From positions 5,270,001-5,334,000 of the forward strand of contig NZ_CP059399.1 in assembly GCF_013744875.1 (NCBI RefSeq): a stretch of 64,000 nucleotides of DNA, written 5' to 3'. A model generated the notes under the pieces. That model did no database searches and had not been told where the DNA came from. It was given only the letters and a program-made list of their open reading frames with translations. Positions 16,416 through 25,317 of the stretch are shown here, piece by piece. The DNA comes from Nocardia huaxiensis (GTDB lineage: Bacteria; Actinomycetota; Actinomycetes; Mycobacteriales; Mycobacteriaceae). Positions within the stretch are counted from its first letter, which is position 1. Each line of letters opens with the position of its first letter. Both the position numbers and the translations under genes were made by a program.

Positions 16416-17425
16416 CACTGCCCTCTCTTCCGCTGGTCCGCGGCGATCCGCTGCAGACCGTCGCCGGTCGCGGACCCCACGAACATGTCACCGGTGCGGC
16501 TGTCGATGGTCACCGAATTCGGCTGGCGTACCGTCGGGTACCGCCCCACCTCTACCGGTATACCCGTCGACAGGTCGTAGCCGACGACTTCGTTACTGCC
16601 GGTCAGCGTCACCCACACGGTCTCGGACCGCTGATCGTAGGCGAGTGCGTAGGGCGAAGAGCCTACCGGGAAACGCTGGTGCAGGACCAATGGATCAGCG
16701 GTGTAGACCAGCAGTTCCCCGCCCGCGGTGTCGAGGACGATGCGGCGGCCGAAGTGGTCGCCGATCATATTGACCGCGCCGTCACCGGCCCGCAGCGACA
16801 GCCCGAGCCGATCGTCGGCGAGGTTCAGCTCGCTGATGAGAGTCTGGCGGCGGTCCAGCACCACTACCTGTTCATCGGACGCGTCGACCACATCGGCCGA
16901 GACCAGACCCGAAATGGTCTGCTGCAGAGCGCCGTTGGCGTCCACCAGCAGCACCTTGCCGTCTCCGAGCCCGACCACCAGGCCGTCCCCGCGGAGCGCG
17001 ACCGAGCGCACCTCGCCGTCCACGGTCACGACGGTGGTCTTCCCGGTGGCCGCGTCGATGCGCAGGACCTGGCCGGGCACGCCGACGAGAAACTCACCGG
17101 GTTTGCCGAGAGCCAGCGCGGTCGCAGTCGCACCGAGGGGCACGGTGCGCATAGATTTCGCGGCCAGGTCCTCCAGGTACAGATCGGGGGTGTCGGTCAG
17201 GACCTTGCCCAGGATCCCCGTCGAGGGTTCGGCCAGCAGGAGCCGAACGGGGGAGCTCGGGATGATCTCGCCCGTCGGCGTCACCGAAGCCGCCGGAGCG
17301 ACGGCGGGGGAGGGGGGTTCGATGGTCGGCTTGCCGGAGGCGTCGTCGGTGGACGAACATCCGGCCAGCAGGGTCACCACGGTCGCGCCCGCGAGGGCCG
17401 AGCGGATCCAGCCGCGACGGCGCAT
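16415..17425 (-). CDS. lppL: LppL-like lipoprotein, beta-propeller fold
   Basis: A 336-residue predicted lipoprotein: basic start, hydrophobic core and lipobox LLAGC with Cys23. The body has repeated YVTN/YncE-like blade elements (LRIDAATGKTTVVTVDG, VWVTLTGSNEVVGYDLSTG, NSVTIDSRTGDMFVGSATGD), so a surface beta-propeller is likely. Position next to DUF5703 and pyrD matches Rv2138 (lppL). The function in mycobacteria is not established. Confidence 0.8.
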   Translation of the reverse strand: MRRRGWIRSALAGATVVTLLAGCSSTDDASGKPTIEPPSPAVAPAASVTPTGEIIPSSPVRLLLAEPSTGILGKVLTDTPDLYLEDLAAKSMRTVPLGATATALALGKPGEFLVGVPGQVLRIDAATGKTTVVTVDGEVRSVALRGDGLVVGLGDGKVLLVDANGALQQTISGLVSADVVDASDEQVVVLDRRQTLISELNLADDRLGLSLRAGDGAVNMIGDHFGRRIVLDTAGGELLVYTADPLVLHQRFPVGSSPYALAYDQRSETVWVTLTGSNEVVGYDLSTGIPVEVGRYPTVRQPNSVTIDSRTGDMFVGSATGDGLQRIAADQRKRGQ

Positions 17426-17632
17426 GCAGCGAACTCCTTACCTGCCGACGAAATCATGCGTGCTCCCTAATCTGACCATGCCGACCTGCGGGGCCCGGCA
17501 CGCGGGGGTGCCGGTGTCGGCACGTCCCCTACGGGGTATACCCAGCCGTATGACGTGACATGCGCGTTCGCTGCCGGTGTCGGAGGCAGCGGTTACGGTG
17601 GACAGTGAACACAGACCTTTCTGGGAGTTTCG

Positions 17633-18001
17633 TTGGTAATCGACCACACCTCGGGCTTCACCGTCGAAGACGTGACCGTGGGTCGTTACGCGCACGGGTT
17701 CGGGACCACCGGAGACGGGCGCTCTTTCGCCTTCCGCACCGTCAGATCGACCCTGAGGCTCGAGATCTACCGCCCTGATCTGGACAGCGACGTGCCGGCC
17801 CCCGAAGACGTGGTCGCCGTCGCGGAAGCCCCGGTCACCGATATCGATCTGGATGACGAGCGCAGTGTGATCGCGCTGGTGCGCGACCTGGTTCCGCAAG
17901 CGGAAGCGGTGGCCGCCGCGCCTGCGCCCCCGGTCGCGGGGCGGGAAGTCACCGTGCGAGCGCTGCTGGGCCGCCTGGGTGCGGTCATCGACGGGATGTA
18001 G
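17633..18001 (+). CDS. conserved hypothetical protein, 122 aa
   Basis: TTG start at 17633 preceded by GGGAG, a good ribosome site. I do not recognise the family. The N-terminal half reads as a small beta-rich domain (SGFTVEDVTVGRYAHGF, RSFAFRTVRSTLRLEIYRPD), followed by an acidic Pro/Ala-rich linker and a short helical tail (VTVRALLGRLGAVI). No signal peptide or membrane segment. It is divergent from lppL. The regular codon usage makes it very likely a real gene. Confidence 0.65.
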   Translation: MVIDHTSGFTVEDVTVGRYAHGFGTTGDGRSFAFRTVRSTLRLEIYRPDLDSDVPAPEDVVAVAEAPVTDIDLDDERSVIALVRDLVPQAEAVAAAPAPPVAGREVTVRALLGRLGAVIDGM

Positions 18002-18069
18002 GACCGGCCGGGTACGGAATCGGGTCGGTGCCGTACATGATCCTTCGATCAAAAGCATATCTATACGTC

Positions 18070-18083
18070 GATATGCGCATCTA
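18070..18083. repeat. dyad element, copy 2 (GATATGCGCATCTA)
   Basis: Identical 14-mer to 3339-3352, in the AT-richer 5' region of the MTB12-like lipoprotein/MMPL genes. The flanks also form CATATC-N8-GATATG. It is a candidate operator or promoter element shared with the SGNH hydrolase gene. Confidence 0.45.
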
Positions 18084-18256
18084 ACTATGTATTTCGTCCT
18101 TCAACACTCTCACGTACCGCACCCCTCACCTCAAAACCCGCAAAGGAGGGGAGGGGCCCGGCCGACCACCCGTGTGTCGCTTACCAGTTGGGGTGTTCGT
18201 CCGAACCCGTGCCAAACTAACGGCAAGCAACCGCAGTTCGAACCACGAGGATGTTC

Positions 18257-18799
18257 ATGGCATTGCGACGACCGGCCGGCTCCGCGTTGATTCTCGCCGT
18301 ACTCGCCGCGGCGGCGACCGCCTGCGGTGGCAGCGGTTCGGGTGACGACGCCTCTGTGGATGCGGCCCGTTCCTCGGCCTATGCCGCTCTGAGCTCCTCC
18401 TCGGCCGCCGCGGCCGCGAGCAGCAGCGTCGCCAAGCCCCCGCTCCCGACGGCCGCCGAACTCGATGCGCAGATCAAGGCGGCGCTGGATCCGAACCTGC
18501 CCGATTCCGAGCGCACCGCGCTGATCGAGGACGGTGAGGCGTTCAAGGACGCCATTCCGGACATGTACAAAGCGCTGCAGGACAATCCGAAGGCCGTCTA
18601 CGGCGTGAAGGATCCGGTGTTCGACAACCATGACGGCACGCTGACCGCGACGCTGAGCCTGGACAAGGACGGCTCGGGCACGAATGTCCGCACCACCGTG
18701 GTGCATTTCGTGTCCAAGGATGGTCGCTGGAAGATCTCGCGCACCGATCTGTGCGGCATTCTGCGCTCGGCCGATTACCGCACGGCGGCCTGCGGCTGA
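18257..18799 (+). CDS. MTB12-like secreted lipoprotein
   Basis: About 180 residues from ATG 18257 (ATG 18251 is two codons earlier). It has a signal sequence with a lipobox ending ATAC, a Ser/Ala-rich linker, then a ~110-residue domain (LPTAAELDAQIKAALDPNLP ... VVHFVSKDGRWKISRTDLCG) resembling the C-terminal NTF2-like domain of mycobacterial MTB12/CFP2. Its stop overlaps the MMPL start (TGATG), so the two are translated together. By analogy with MmpS-MmpL pairs it may assist the transporter; this is inference. Confidence 0.75.
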   Translation: MALRRPAGSALILAVLAAAATACGGSGSGDDASVDAARSSAYAALSSSSAAAAASSSVAKPPLPTAAELDAQIKAALDPNLPDSERTALIEDGEAFKDAIPDMYKALQDNPKAVYGVKDPVFDNHDGTLTATLSLDKDGSGTNVRTTVVHFVSKDGRWKISRTDLCGILRSADYRTAACG

Positions 18800-20904
18800 T
18801 GCTCGAAACCGGATCCCTACGGTGGGGGCGTTTCATCCACCGGAACCGGTACCTGGTGTTCGCGGTATTCGCCCTGGCGGTGCTGGGGTCCGGCTACTAC
18901 GGCCGGGATCTGGGTGATCATCTGACCCAGGAGGGCTGGTTCGACGAGTCCAGCGAGTCGGTGGCGGCCTCGGAGCTGGCCGACTCCACGTTCGGGCGCG
19001 ATACCGACGGTGATCTGATCGTCCTCTACACCGCTCCGCAGGGCTCGACCCTGGACGATCCGGCCGTGCACGCGGCGGTGGCGGCGGATCTGAATCGATT
19101 GCGCGGCAAGCATTCCGATCGGATTCTGCGCATCGATTCGTATTGGGACGGTTCGATGCTGGACAGCCAGTTCGTGGATGCGAGCCACACGCACGCGTTC
19201 GCCTCGATCGGTCTGCGTGGTGACGGCGGCACCAACACGGTGAACAACTACATGGCGATCAAGAACGAATTCGGTGCGGGTGCGGCGGGTTCGGGGCCGG
19301 GCGGCACGACGGTGCAGTTGGCGGGCATGCAGCCGGTGGTGGAGGGCATCAATACCGGGATGCAGAACGATATCCAGCGTGCGGAGTTGATCGCGCTGCC
19401 GATCGTGGCGATTCTGCTGTATTTCGTGTTCGGTGGGGTGATCGGTGCGTTGCTGCCGGTGTTGATCGGCGGGATGACGATTCTGGGGACGCAGGGCATC
19501 ATGCGGATGCTCACCGATCATCTGCAGGTGAATGTGTTCGCCAGTGCCGTGGTCACTTTGGTGAGTTTGGGTTTGGCGATCGATTACGGGTTGTTCGCGG
19601 TGACGCGGTTCCGGGAGGAGCTGGCGGCCGGGCGCAGTGTGGAGGAGGCGACGGCGCGCACGATCGCGACGGCGGGCCGGACGGTGTTGTTCTCGGCGGC
19701 GATCATCGCGGTGAGCCTGGGTGCGTTGTTCATCTATCCGAACGGGGTGCTGCGGTCGGTGCCGTTGGGCGGTATCAGTTCGGTGCTGCTGGCGGCGGTG
19801 TTGTCGGTGACGGCGTTGCCGGCGGTGTTGTCGATCGTGGGGCGGCGGATCGATTTTCTGGGCTGGCATCGGCTGGCCAGCATTCGCACGGCCGAGCAGA
19901 TCGATGCCGGGTTCTTTTCGCGGCTGGCGGTTTTCGCGATGCGGAAGCCGTGGCTGGTGATCGTGCCGGTGGTGGCTGGTTTGCTGTTGCTGATTCTGCC
20001 GTTCCGGGCGATCGAGTTCGGTGGGTTGAGTGAGCGGTATCTGGCGTCGGACAATCCGGCGCGGGTGGCGCAGCAGGACTTCGATCGGCTGTTTCCGAGT
20101 TTCCGGACCGAGCCGTTGAAGCTGGTGGTGCGGGGCGGTAATGCGCAGCAGCTCAGTGATATCCGGCATGAGGCGATGCAATCGACGGCGGGTTTCATGA
20201 CGGGTCCGTTCGATCCGGTGGCGCCCACCAAAGACGGTGTGACGGTGCTGGCGTCGGGATTGGTCGACAAGCGGGACGCCGACACGGTGATGGCGCGGTT
20301 GCGGGCGATCCCGGATCCGGCGGGTGTCGAGGTGATGGTGGCGGGTGTGCCCGCGCTGGAACGAGACAGCATCCAGGGTCTGATCAAGGGGCTCCCATTG
20401 CTGGCGGCGATTCTGATCGTGGCCGCGTTGGCGTTGATGTACGCGGCGTTCCGGTCGATTGTGCTGGCGCTCAAGGCGGTGGTGATGAGCGCGTTGAGTT
20501 TGGGTGCGACGCTGGGGATTCTGACCTGGATTTTCGTGGAGGGGCACGGGGCGGAGCTGTTCGATTTCACGCCGGGGCCGTTGATGTTCGCGGTGCTGGT
20601 GTTGATCGTGACGGTGTTGTTCGGTCTGTCCACCGATTACGAGGTGTTTCTGCAGTCGCGGATGGCGGAGGCGCGCGCGGATGGCGCGGATGCGCCGGAG
20701 GCGATTCGGTACGGGATCGCGCACACCGGTGGGGTGATCACCTCGGCGGCATTGATTCTGATCGTGGTGACGGGGGCGTTCGGGTTCTCGGATCTGGTGC
20801 TGATGAAGTACATCGCGTACGGGATGATCGCGGCCTTGGTGTTGGATGCCACGGTGATTCGCATGTTGTTGACGCCGGCGGTGCTGAAACTGGTGTGGCG
20901 CTGA
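18799..20904 (+). CDS. MMPL/RND family transporter
   Basis: A 701-residue inner-membrane exporter of the MMPL (RND) family, from ATG 18799 overlapping the previous stop. Two repeats are visible, each with a large extracytoplasmic loop and a bundle of membrane helices. The first bundle carries GLAIDYGLFAVTRFREE, the second FGLSTDYEVFLQSRMAEA; the Asp-Tyr pairs are the proton-relay signature of MMPL proteins. At ~700 residues it is at the short end (YdfJ/MmpL11 class). The substrate is unknown; lipids or siderophores are typical. It converges on hmuV with 13 bases between stops. Confidence 0.88.
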   Translation: MLETGSLRWGRFIHRNRYLVFAVFALAVLGSGYYGRDLGDHLTQEGWFDESSESVAASELADSTFGRDTDGDLIVLYTAPQGSTLDDPAVHAAVAADLNRLRGKHSDRILRIDSYWDGSMLDSQFVDASHTHAFASIGLRGDGGTNTVNNYMAIKNEFGAGAAGSGPGGTTVQLAGMQPVVEGINTGMQNDIQRAELIALPIVAILLYFVFGGVIGALLPVLIGGMTILGTQGIMRMLTDHLQVNVFASAVVTLVSLGLAIDYGLFAVTRFREELAAGRSVEEATARTIATAGRTVLFSAAIIAVSLGALFIYPNGVLRSVPLGGISSVLLAAVLSVTALPAVLSIVGRRIDFLGWHRLASIRTAEQIDAGFFSRLAVFAMRKPWLVIVPVVAGLLLLILPFRAIEFGGLSERYLASDNPARVAQQDFDRLFPSFRTEPLKLVVRGGNAQQLSDIRHEAMQSTAGFMTGPFDPVAPTKDGVTVLASGLVDKRDADTVMARLRAIPDPAGVEVMVAGVPALERDSIQGLIKGLPLLAAILIVAALALMYAAFRSIVLALKAVVMSALSLGATLGILTWIFVEGHGAELFDFTPGPLMFAVLVLIVTVLFGLSTDYEVFLQSRMAEARADGADAPEAIRYGIAHTGGVITSAALILIVVTGAFGFSDLVLMKYIAYGMIAALVLDATVIRMLLTPAVLKLVWR

Positions 20905-20917
20905 GCTGATCGGTTCG

Positions 20918-21763
20918 CTATCCGCGGACCGGTAGGACGAGCTGTGCGCCGGTGACCGGGTGGTCGAATACCTCGACGGGATGCCGGTAGACGCGGCTGA
21001 GCAGCTCGGTGGTGAGGATTTCGCGGGGTGGTCCGTCGGCGGCGATGGCTCCGGCTTCGAGGACGGCGACGCGGTCGGCGTAGGCGGCGGCGATCCCGAG
21101 GTCGTGTAGCACGACGACGACGGCGGCGCCTTTGGTGGCGCGGTCGCGGGCCAGGGTGAGGACCTGTTCCTGATGTCCGAGATCGAGTGCGGCGGTGGGT
21201 TCGTCGAGCAGCAGGGTGGCGGTGTCTTGGGCGAGGACGCGGGCGAGTGCCACGCGTGCGCGTTCGCCGCCGGACAGGGCGGGGAATGGGCGTGCGGCGA
21301 GGTGGGTGACGTCGGTGGCGGTCATGGCGGCCGCGATCTGCTGGTCGTCGTGGTCCTGGCGGTTGGTGCGGGCCCAGGGGGCGCGTCCCATGGCGACGAC
21401 TTCGCGTGCGGTGAACGGGAATCCGACCGTGTGTGATTGTGGGAGGACGGCGCGGCGGCGTGCCATGTCGAGGGGTGTCCACTGGTCGAGCGGGGTGCCG
21501 TCGAGTTCGACTGTGCCGTCGGCGAGGTCGAGTTCTCCGGCCAGGGCGGCCAGGAGCGTGGATTTTCCGGCGCCGTTGGGTCCGACGAGGGCGATGATCT
21601 GCCCGGCGCGCACTTCGAAGTCGATTCCGTCGAGGATGCGTCGGCCGTTGCCGCGTTCGACGGCGACGGCTCGTGCTCGCAGTGTGGCGGTGCCTGCCGG
21701 GGGTGTTTCGGGTAGTGCGTGTTCGCGGGTGAACAGGGTGGTGAGGCTGCGTTTGGTGGTCAT
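20918..21763 (-). CDS. hmuV: haem ABC transporter ATP-binding protein
   Basis: A 281-residue ATPase that powers haem import. Walker A is GPNGAGKST, the signature is LSGGERARVALARVL, Walker B is TLLLDEPTAALD, and the switch His is in VVLHDLG. ATG 21763 overlaps the permease stop (ATGA); longer frames upstream are shadows inside hmuU. Last gene of the hmuTUV operon. Confidence 0.9.
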   Translation of the reverse strand: MTTKRSLTTLFTREHALPETPPAGTATLRARAVAVERGNGRRILDGIDFEVRAGQIIALVGPNGAGKSTLLAALAGELDLADGTVELDGTPLDQWTPLDMARRRAVLPQSHTVGFPFTAREVVAMGRAPWARTNRQDHDDQQIAAAMTATDVTHLAARPFPALSGGERARVALARVLAQDTATLLLDEPTAALDLGHQEQVLTLARDRATKGAAVVVVLHDLGIAAAYADRVAVLEAGAIAADGPPREILTTELLSRVYRHPVEVFDHPVTGAQLVLPVRG

Positions 21764-22899
21764 GCCCAGCCTCCCGAGCTGGCGCGGGTGCGGCGCAGCA
21801 GCCAGAAGAAGAACGGTCCGCCGACCAGTGAGGTGAGCATGCCCAGCGGCAGGTCGGCATTGTCGACCAGGGAGCGGGCGCCGATGTCGGCGGCGAGTAG
21901 GACGATGGCGCCGAGGATGGCCGAGAGGGGGATCAGTACCCGGTGTGCGGGTCCGACGAGCATGCGTACCAGGTGCGGCACGATGAGGCCGACGAACAGG
22001 ATGACGCCGGTGAATGCGACACCGGCGGTGGCGAGTACGGCGACGACGACGATGACGTTGCGTCGCAGGCGTTCCACGTCGACGCCGAGATGCCGGGCTG
22101 CGGATTCGCCGAGGGCCAGCAGATCCAGCTTCGCGGACATGAGCACTGCGGCCGCGACCCCGATCAGGGCCAGCGGTGCGACCACGTACACCGACTGCCA
22201 AGTTGCGCCGTTGAGGCTGCCCAACTGCCAGAACACGATCTGATCGCGTGCGGCCGGGGAGGCGGTGAACAGCAGGAACGAGAGCAGTCCCGCAGTGAAT
22301 GCATTGATGGCGACACCGGTGAGCACGAGTGTCACCACTTCGGTGCGCCCGTTGGATCGCGCGAGCACGTACACCAGCAGTGTGGTCCCGAGTCCGGCGA
22401 TGAAGGCGCCGGCTGCCACCGACCAGGCGGCGGCGAACGCGCCTCCGAACACGATGACCGTGCCCGCTCCGACTGCCGCACCCGCTGATACGCCGATAAC
22501 TCCGGGTTCGGCGAGGGGATTGGCGAACACTCCCTGCAATAGTGCACCGGCTGTCGCGAGCGCGGCTCCGACGAGCATGGCGAGTACGACGCGCGGGAAT
22601 CGTACTTCCCACAGCGTCACGTATCCGGCGGGGTGCTGTGGCATGGGTCCCCAGTCGAGTCCGATCTTGTGGAAGATGCTGCCCGCGACTTCGGCGAAGC
22701 TGGTCGGTACCTGTCCGATGCCGGCCGACAGCATGGCCAGCAGCACCAGTGTTATGAGTGCGCCGCCGAAGATCAGTGCTGTGCGTGAGGCGCGGCGTGC
22801 ATCGCGTGCGGGTTCGGGGTCGACGGCGTCTGCCGAGATCTCGTGGGGCATGGCCGAATCGACGGTGTGCTCGGTGGCCGGTTTGCCGGTTTCGCTCAT
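21760..22899 (-). CDS. hmuU: haem ABC transporter permease (FecCD family)
   Basis: A 379-residue integral membrane permease of the FecCD/BtuC type with about ten hydrophobic helices. The cytoplasmic coupling region and the family block GVAFTGVILFVGLIVPHLVR are near the C-terminus. The N-terminal ~35 residues are polar and extend the family length slightly. Its ATG overlaps the hmuT stop by four bases. Confidence 0.9.
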   Translation of the reverse strand: MSETGKPATEHTVDSAMPHEISADAVDPEPARDARRASRTALIFGGALITLVLLAMLSAGIGQVPTSFAEVAGSIFHKIGLDWGPMPQHPAGYVTLWEVRFPRVVLAMLVGAALATAGALLQGVFANPLAEPGVIGVSAGAAVGAGTVIVFGGAFAAAWSVAAGAFIAGLGTTLLVYVLARSNGRTEVVTLVLTGVAINAFTAGLLSFLLFTASPAARDQIVFWQLGSLNGATWQSVYVVAPLALIGVAAAVLMSAKLDLLALGESAARHLGVDVERLRRNVIVVVAVLATAGVAFTGVILFVGLIVPHLVRMLVGPAHRVLIPLSAILGAIVLLAADIGARSLVDNADLPLGMLTSLVGGPFFFWLLRRTRASSGGWA

Positions 22900-23936
22900 G
22901 CGGCGGGTGTGCCGTAGACGGCTTTGGTGAGGGCGGCGAGTACGCGGCCGGTGTTGGGGCCGAAGGACAGCAGCACGGTGTCGGCCATGTCGACCACACG
23001 CCGGTTCTTGCCGGCGGGGGTCTGGGCGATGCCGGGGATTTTCTCCACGCCGTCGACGCCGCCGACGGAGTCGAGGCCGTCGGTCATGACGAGGATGACG
23101 TCGGGTGCGGCGGCGATCATGGCTTCGCTGGTGATGGGCAGGAAGTCTTTGGTGATGCCGGAGGCGGTGCCCGCGTCGACGCCGCCGATGGCGGTGATGA
23201 GGGTGTCGGCGCCGGAGCCGGGTCCGGCGATCATGGTGATGGCGCTGGAGCGCAGGTACAGGAAGGCGATGCGCGGCGGATTGGTTTGCTGCGGTACGGC
23301 TTCGACGGCGGCGGTGATTTCGTCGCGGGTGCGCTGTGCGAGCGCTTTGCCCGCGTCGGCCACGCCGAGGGCGGCGCCGACGGCTTCGATCTGCGGGGCG
23401 ACGGTGTCGATGGTGCGTTGTGAATCGAAGTAGACGGTGGTGATGCCGAGGGCTTTCAGCTGGTCGCGCAGTGCCGGTGTGGCGGTGGTGGTGTCGGTGA
23501 GCAGGATCGAGGGTCGCAGTGCCGCAACGGATTCCACGCTCATGGTGCCGTTGCCGCTGCTGACGGTCGGTACGTCCTGCACTGCGGGGAACGCAGCGGA
23601 GTTGGATTTGCCGACCAGTTTGGATCCGAGTCCGAGCGCGTACACGGTCTGCGCGAGTGTCCCGTATCTGTCCACGGCGACAATGCGGCTGGCGTCGGTG
23701 ACGGTCACGTCGGAGCCGTCGTAGGACTTCACGGTGACCGGCAGCGTCTGCGCGGGTTCCGGTCCGATGGGCGTCGGGTTGAGGTCGCCGACCGATGCGG
23801 TGCTCGGCCCGGTCCGCCCCTCAGTTGCCGATTGGTTGCTCGTGCAGGCGGCGCTGCCGGCGACCAGGCTCGTACCCAACAGCACGAGCAGCAGGTGCCG
23901 AAGTGGGGCTTTTCGGGTGCGCACGCGGAACCTCAT
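22896..23936 (-). CDS. hmuT: haem-binding lipoprotein of the ABC importer
   Basis: A 346-residue periplasmic-binding-type lipoprotein. The ATG at 23936 gives a basic N-terminus, hydrophobic core and lipobox GSAAC; the longer frame to 24068 would place translation across the iron box. The two-lobe fold of cluster A-II binding proteins is visible (DASRIVAVDRYGTLAQTVYA; SVESVAALRPSILLTDTT; IMAGPGSGADTLITAIGG). First gene of hmuTUV, which delivers haem for iron acquisition. The IdeR-like box at its start indicates iron repression. Confidence 0.88.
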   Translation of the reverse strand: MRFRVRTRKAPLRHLLLVLLGTSLVAGSAACTSNQSATEGRTGPSTASVGDLNPTPIGPEPAQTLPVTVKSYDGSDVTVTDASRIVAVDRYGTLAQTVYALGLGSKLVGKSNSAAFPAVQDVPTVSSGNGTMSVESVAALRPSILLTDTTTATPALRDQLKALGITTVYFDSQRTIDTVAPQIEAVGAALGVADAGKALAQRTRDEITAAVEAVPQQTNPPRIAFLYLRSSAITMIAGPGSGADTLITAIGGVDAGTASGITKDFLPITSEAMIAAAPDVILVMTDGLDSVGGVDGVEKIPGIAQTPAGKNRRVVDMADTVLLSFGPNTGRVLAALTKAVYGTPAA

Positions 23937-23955
23937 GCAGGTAAGGCTAGCCTCC
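23937..23955. promoter_or_regulatory. IdeR/DtxR-type iron box
   Basis: GCAGGTAAGGCTAGCCTCC matches the consensus TTAGGTTAGGCTAACCTAA at 13 of 19 positions, including the core AGG...AGGCTA.CCT, and abuts the hmuT start codon. Iron-loaded IdeR binding here would shut off haem uptake. Confidence 0.65.
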
Positions 23956-24064
23956 TCGATCGCGGGGAAAGCAACCCGCCTGGGCGCGGCCCCGCCCCCG
24001 ATCCCGGGGTCGGACAGCGATTGCCGGTTCCTGCCGGCCGCGCCGGGTCGGGTCGGGTCGGTGC

Positions 24065-25027
24065 TCATTCGGTGCGGGCGCTCACATCCCCGAGCGCCGC
24101 GGCGATGGCGCGTGGCAGTTCGAGGGTTTCGGCGGCCAGGATTCCGGTGAGCTGCCCGATATCGCGGGCCCCGACGAGCAGGCTGGCCACGCCGGGCTGG
24201 TCGCGAATCCAGGCCAGTGCCACCGCAAGTGGGGAGGTGCCCAGTCCGTCGGCGGCGGTGACGACCGCGTCCACCACCCGGATCGCGTGATCGTCGAGGC
24301 GGGCGATGATCTCGGCGGCGGTGGCCTCGTCGGCGCCGCGTGAGTCGGCGGGCACCCCGTCACGGTATTTGCCGGTGAGAATGCCCCCGGCCAGGGGTGC
24401 GGTGGCGATGACGCCGATGCCGTGATGCTGTGCGGCGGGCACGAATTCGTGTTCGACCCCGCGGGCCAGCAGCGAGTAGGGGGTTTGTGCGGCGGTCAGC
24501 GGCGCGGCGGCGGCGAGGGTCGCCAGTTGCCAGCCGTCGTAGCCGCGCGCGCCGGCGTAGCGGACGCGTCCGGTGCGCACCGCCCAGGTGAGGGTGTCGG
24601 CGATCTCCTCGAGGGGTGTGTGCGGGTCCCAGGCCGCCACCGTCCACAGATCCAGGTGGTCGGTGCCCAGGATGGCCAGGCTCTGGTCGAGCTGGCGCAT
24701 CATGGTGCGCCGGGAGGCGTCCACGGTCCAGCGAGTGGCGGGCATGGGTCCGGCGGCGGGGTCGGTGAGAACCGGTGTGTGCCCGGCGGTTCCGCTGAGC
24801 ACGAGTTCTTCTCGCCCGATTTCGCGCACGAGTTCGCCGAGAATGCGCTGGGCGGCGCCGTCACCGTAGGCGGGGGAGGTGTCGACGAGGGTGCCGCCGG
24901 CTTCCACGAAGGCTTCCAGCTGTGCTGCCGCATCGTCGGCATCGGTTTCCCTGCCCCAGGTGTGGGTGGCCAGCCCGAGGCGGGAGACCCGTAGTCCGCT
25001 GCGTCCGACCGTCCGCTGTTCCATCAC
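24065..25027 (-). CDS. aldo/keto reductase-fold protein, altered active site
   Basis: A 320-residue TIM-barrel of the aldo/keto reductase superfamily (GTG 25027 or ATG 25024 start). The Asp and Tyr of the catalytic tetrad are present in DTSPAYGDG (Asp49, Tyr54). The segment aligned with the catalytic Lys reads VLSGTAG, and the usual His after LDLW reads TVAAWDPH, so Lys and His appear to be replaced by Thr and Ala. The C-terminal phosphate-binding part is recognisable (VASLLVGARDIGQL). It may have lost reductase chemistry or use a different mechanism. It lies after hmuT on the same strand and is divergent from uppP. Confidence 0.8.
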   Translation of the reverse strand: MMEQRTVGRSGLRVSRLGLATHTWGRETDADDAAAQLEAFVEAGGTLVDTSPAYGDGAAQRILGELVREIGREELVLSGTAGHTPVLTDPAAGPMPATRWTVDASRRTMMRQLDQSLAILGTDHLDLWTVAAWDPHTPLEEIADTLTWAVRTGRVRYAGARGYDGWQLATLAAAAPLTAAQTPYSLLARGVEHEFVPAAQHHGIGVIATAPLAGGILTGKYRDGVPADSRGADEATAAEIIARLDDHAIRVVDAVVTAADGLGTSPLAVALAWIRDQPGVASLLVGARDIGQLTGILAAETLELPRAIAAALGDVSARTE

Positions 25028-25317
25028 CGCGCTTGCACTTCCGTCACACCGGCCAGCCTAAGCGCACATGTCCCTTCTGCCGCGCCAAGGCGACCCGGAT
25101 TGTTGTCCCGAGCGTGTCTGTGACCGGCCGGATGAGTCGATCTTGCTGGGGCGAATCCCGCTGTCGCGCTGATCCACCGGACCGCCGCTCGCGTTTGCGG
25201 CGCAGCCTGTAGGGTCGCTGCGGTGTTCGGGGCGTGCCCGCGGGGCACCGGCCGGGCATCGCCGTCGTTGGGCGAATTGTCCAGCGGCAGCCGACGATTC
25301 GGATTTGGAGGGTGTGT

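Noticed and set aside
18220..18250. GTTCGAACC resembling a tRNA T-loop
   Set aside because: No acceptor stem, anticodon arm or CCA context around it; it is the leader of the lipoprotein gene.
20918..22999. 693-residue frame that reads hmuV with a long N-terminal extension
   Set aside because: The extension is an out-of-frame reading of hmuU; ATG 21763 overlapping the hmuU stop gives a normal-length ATPase.
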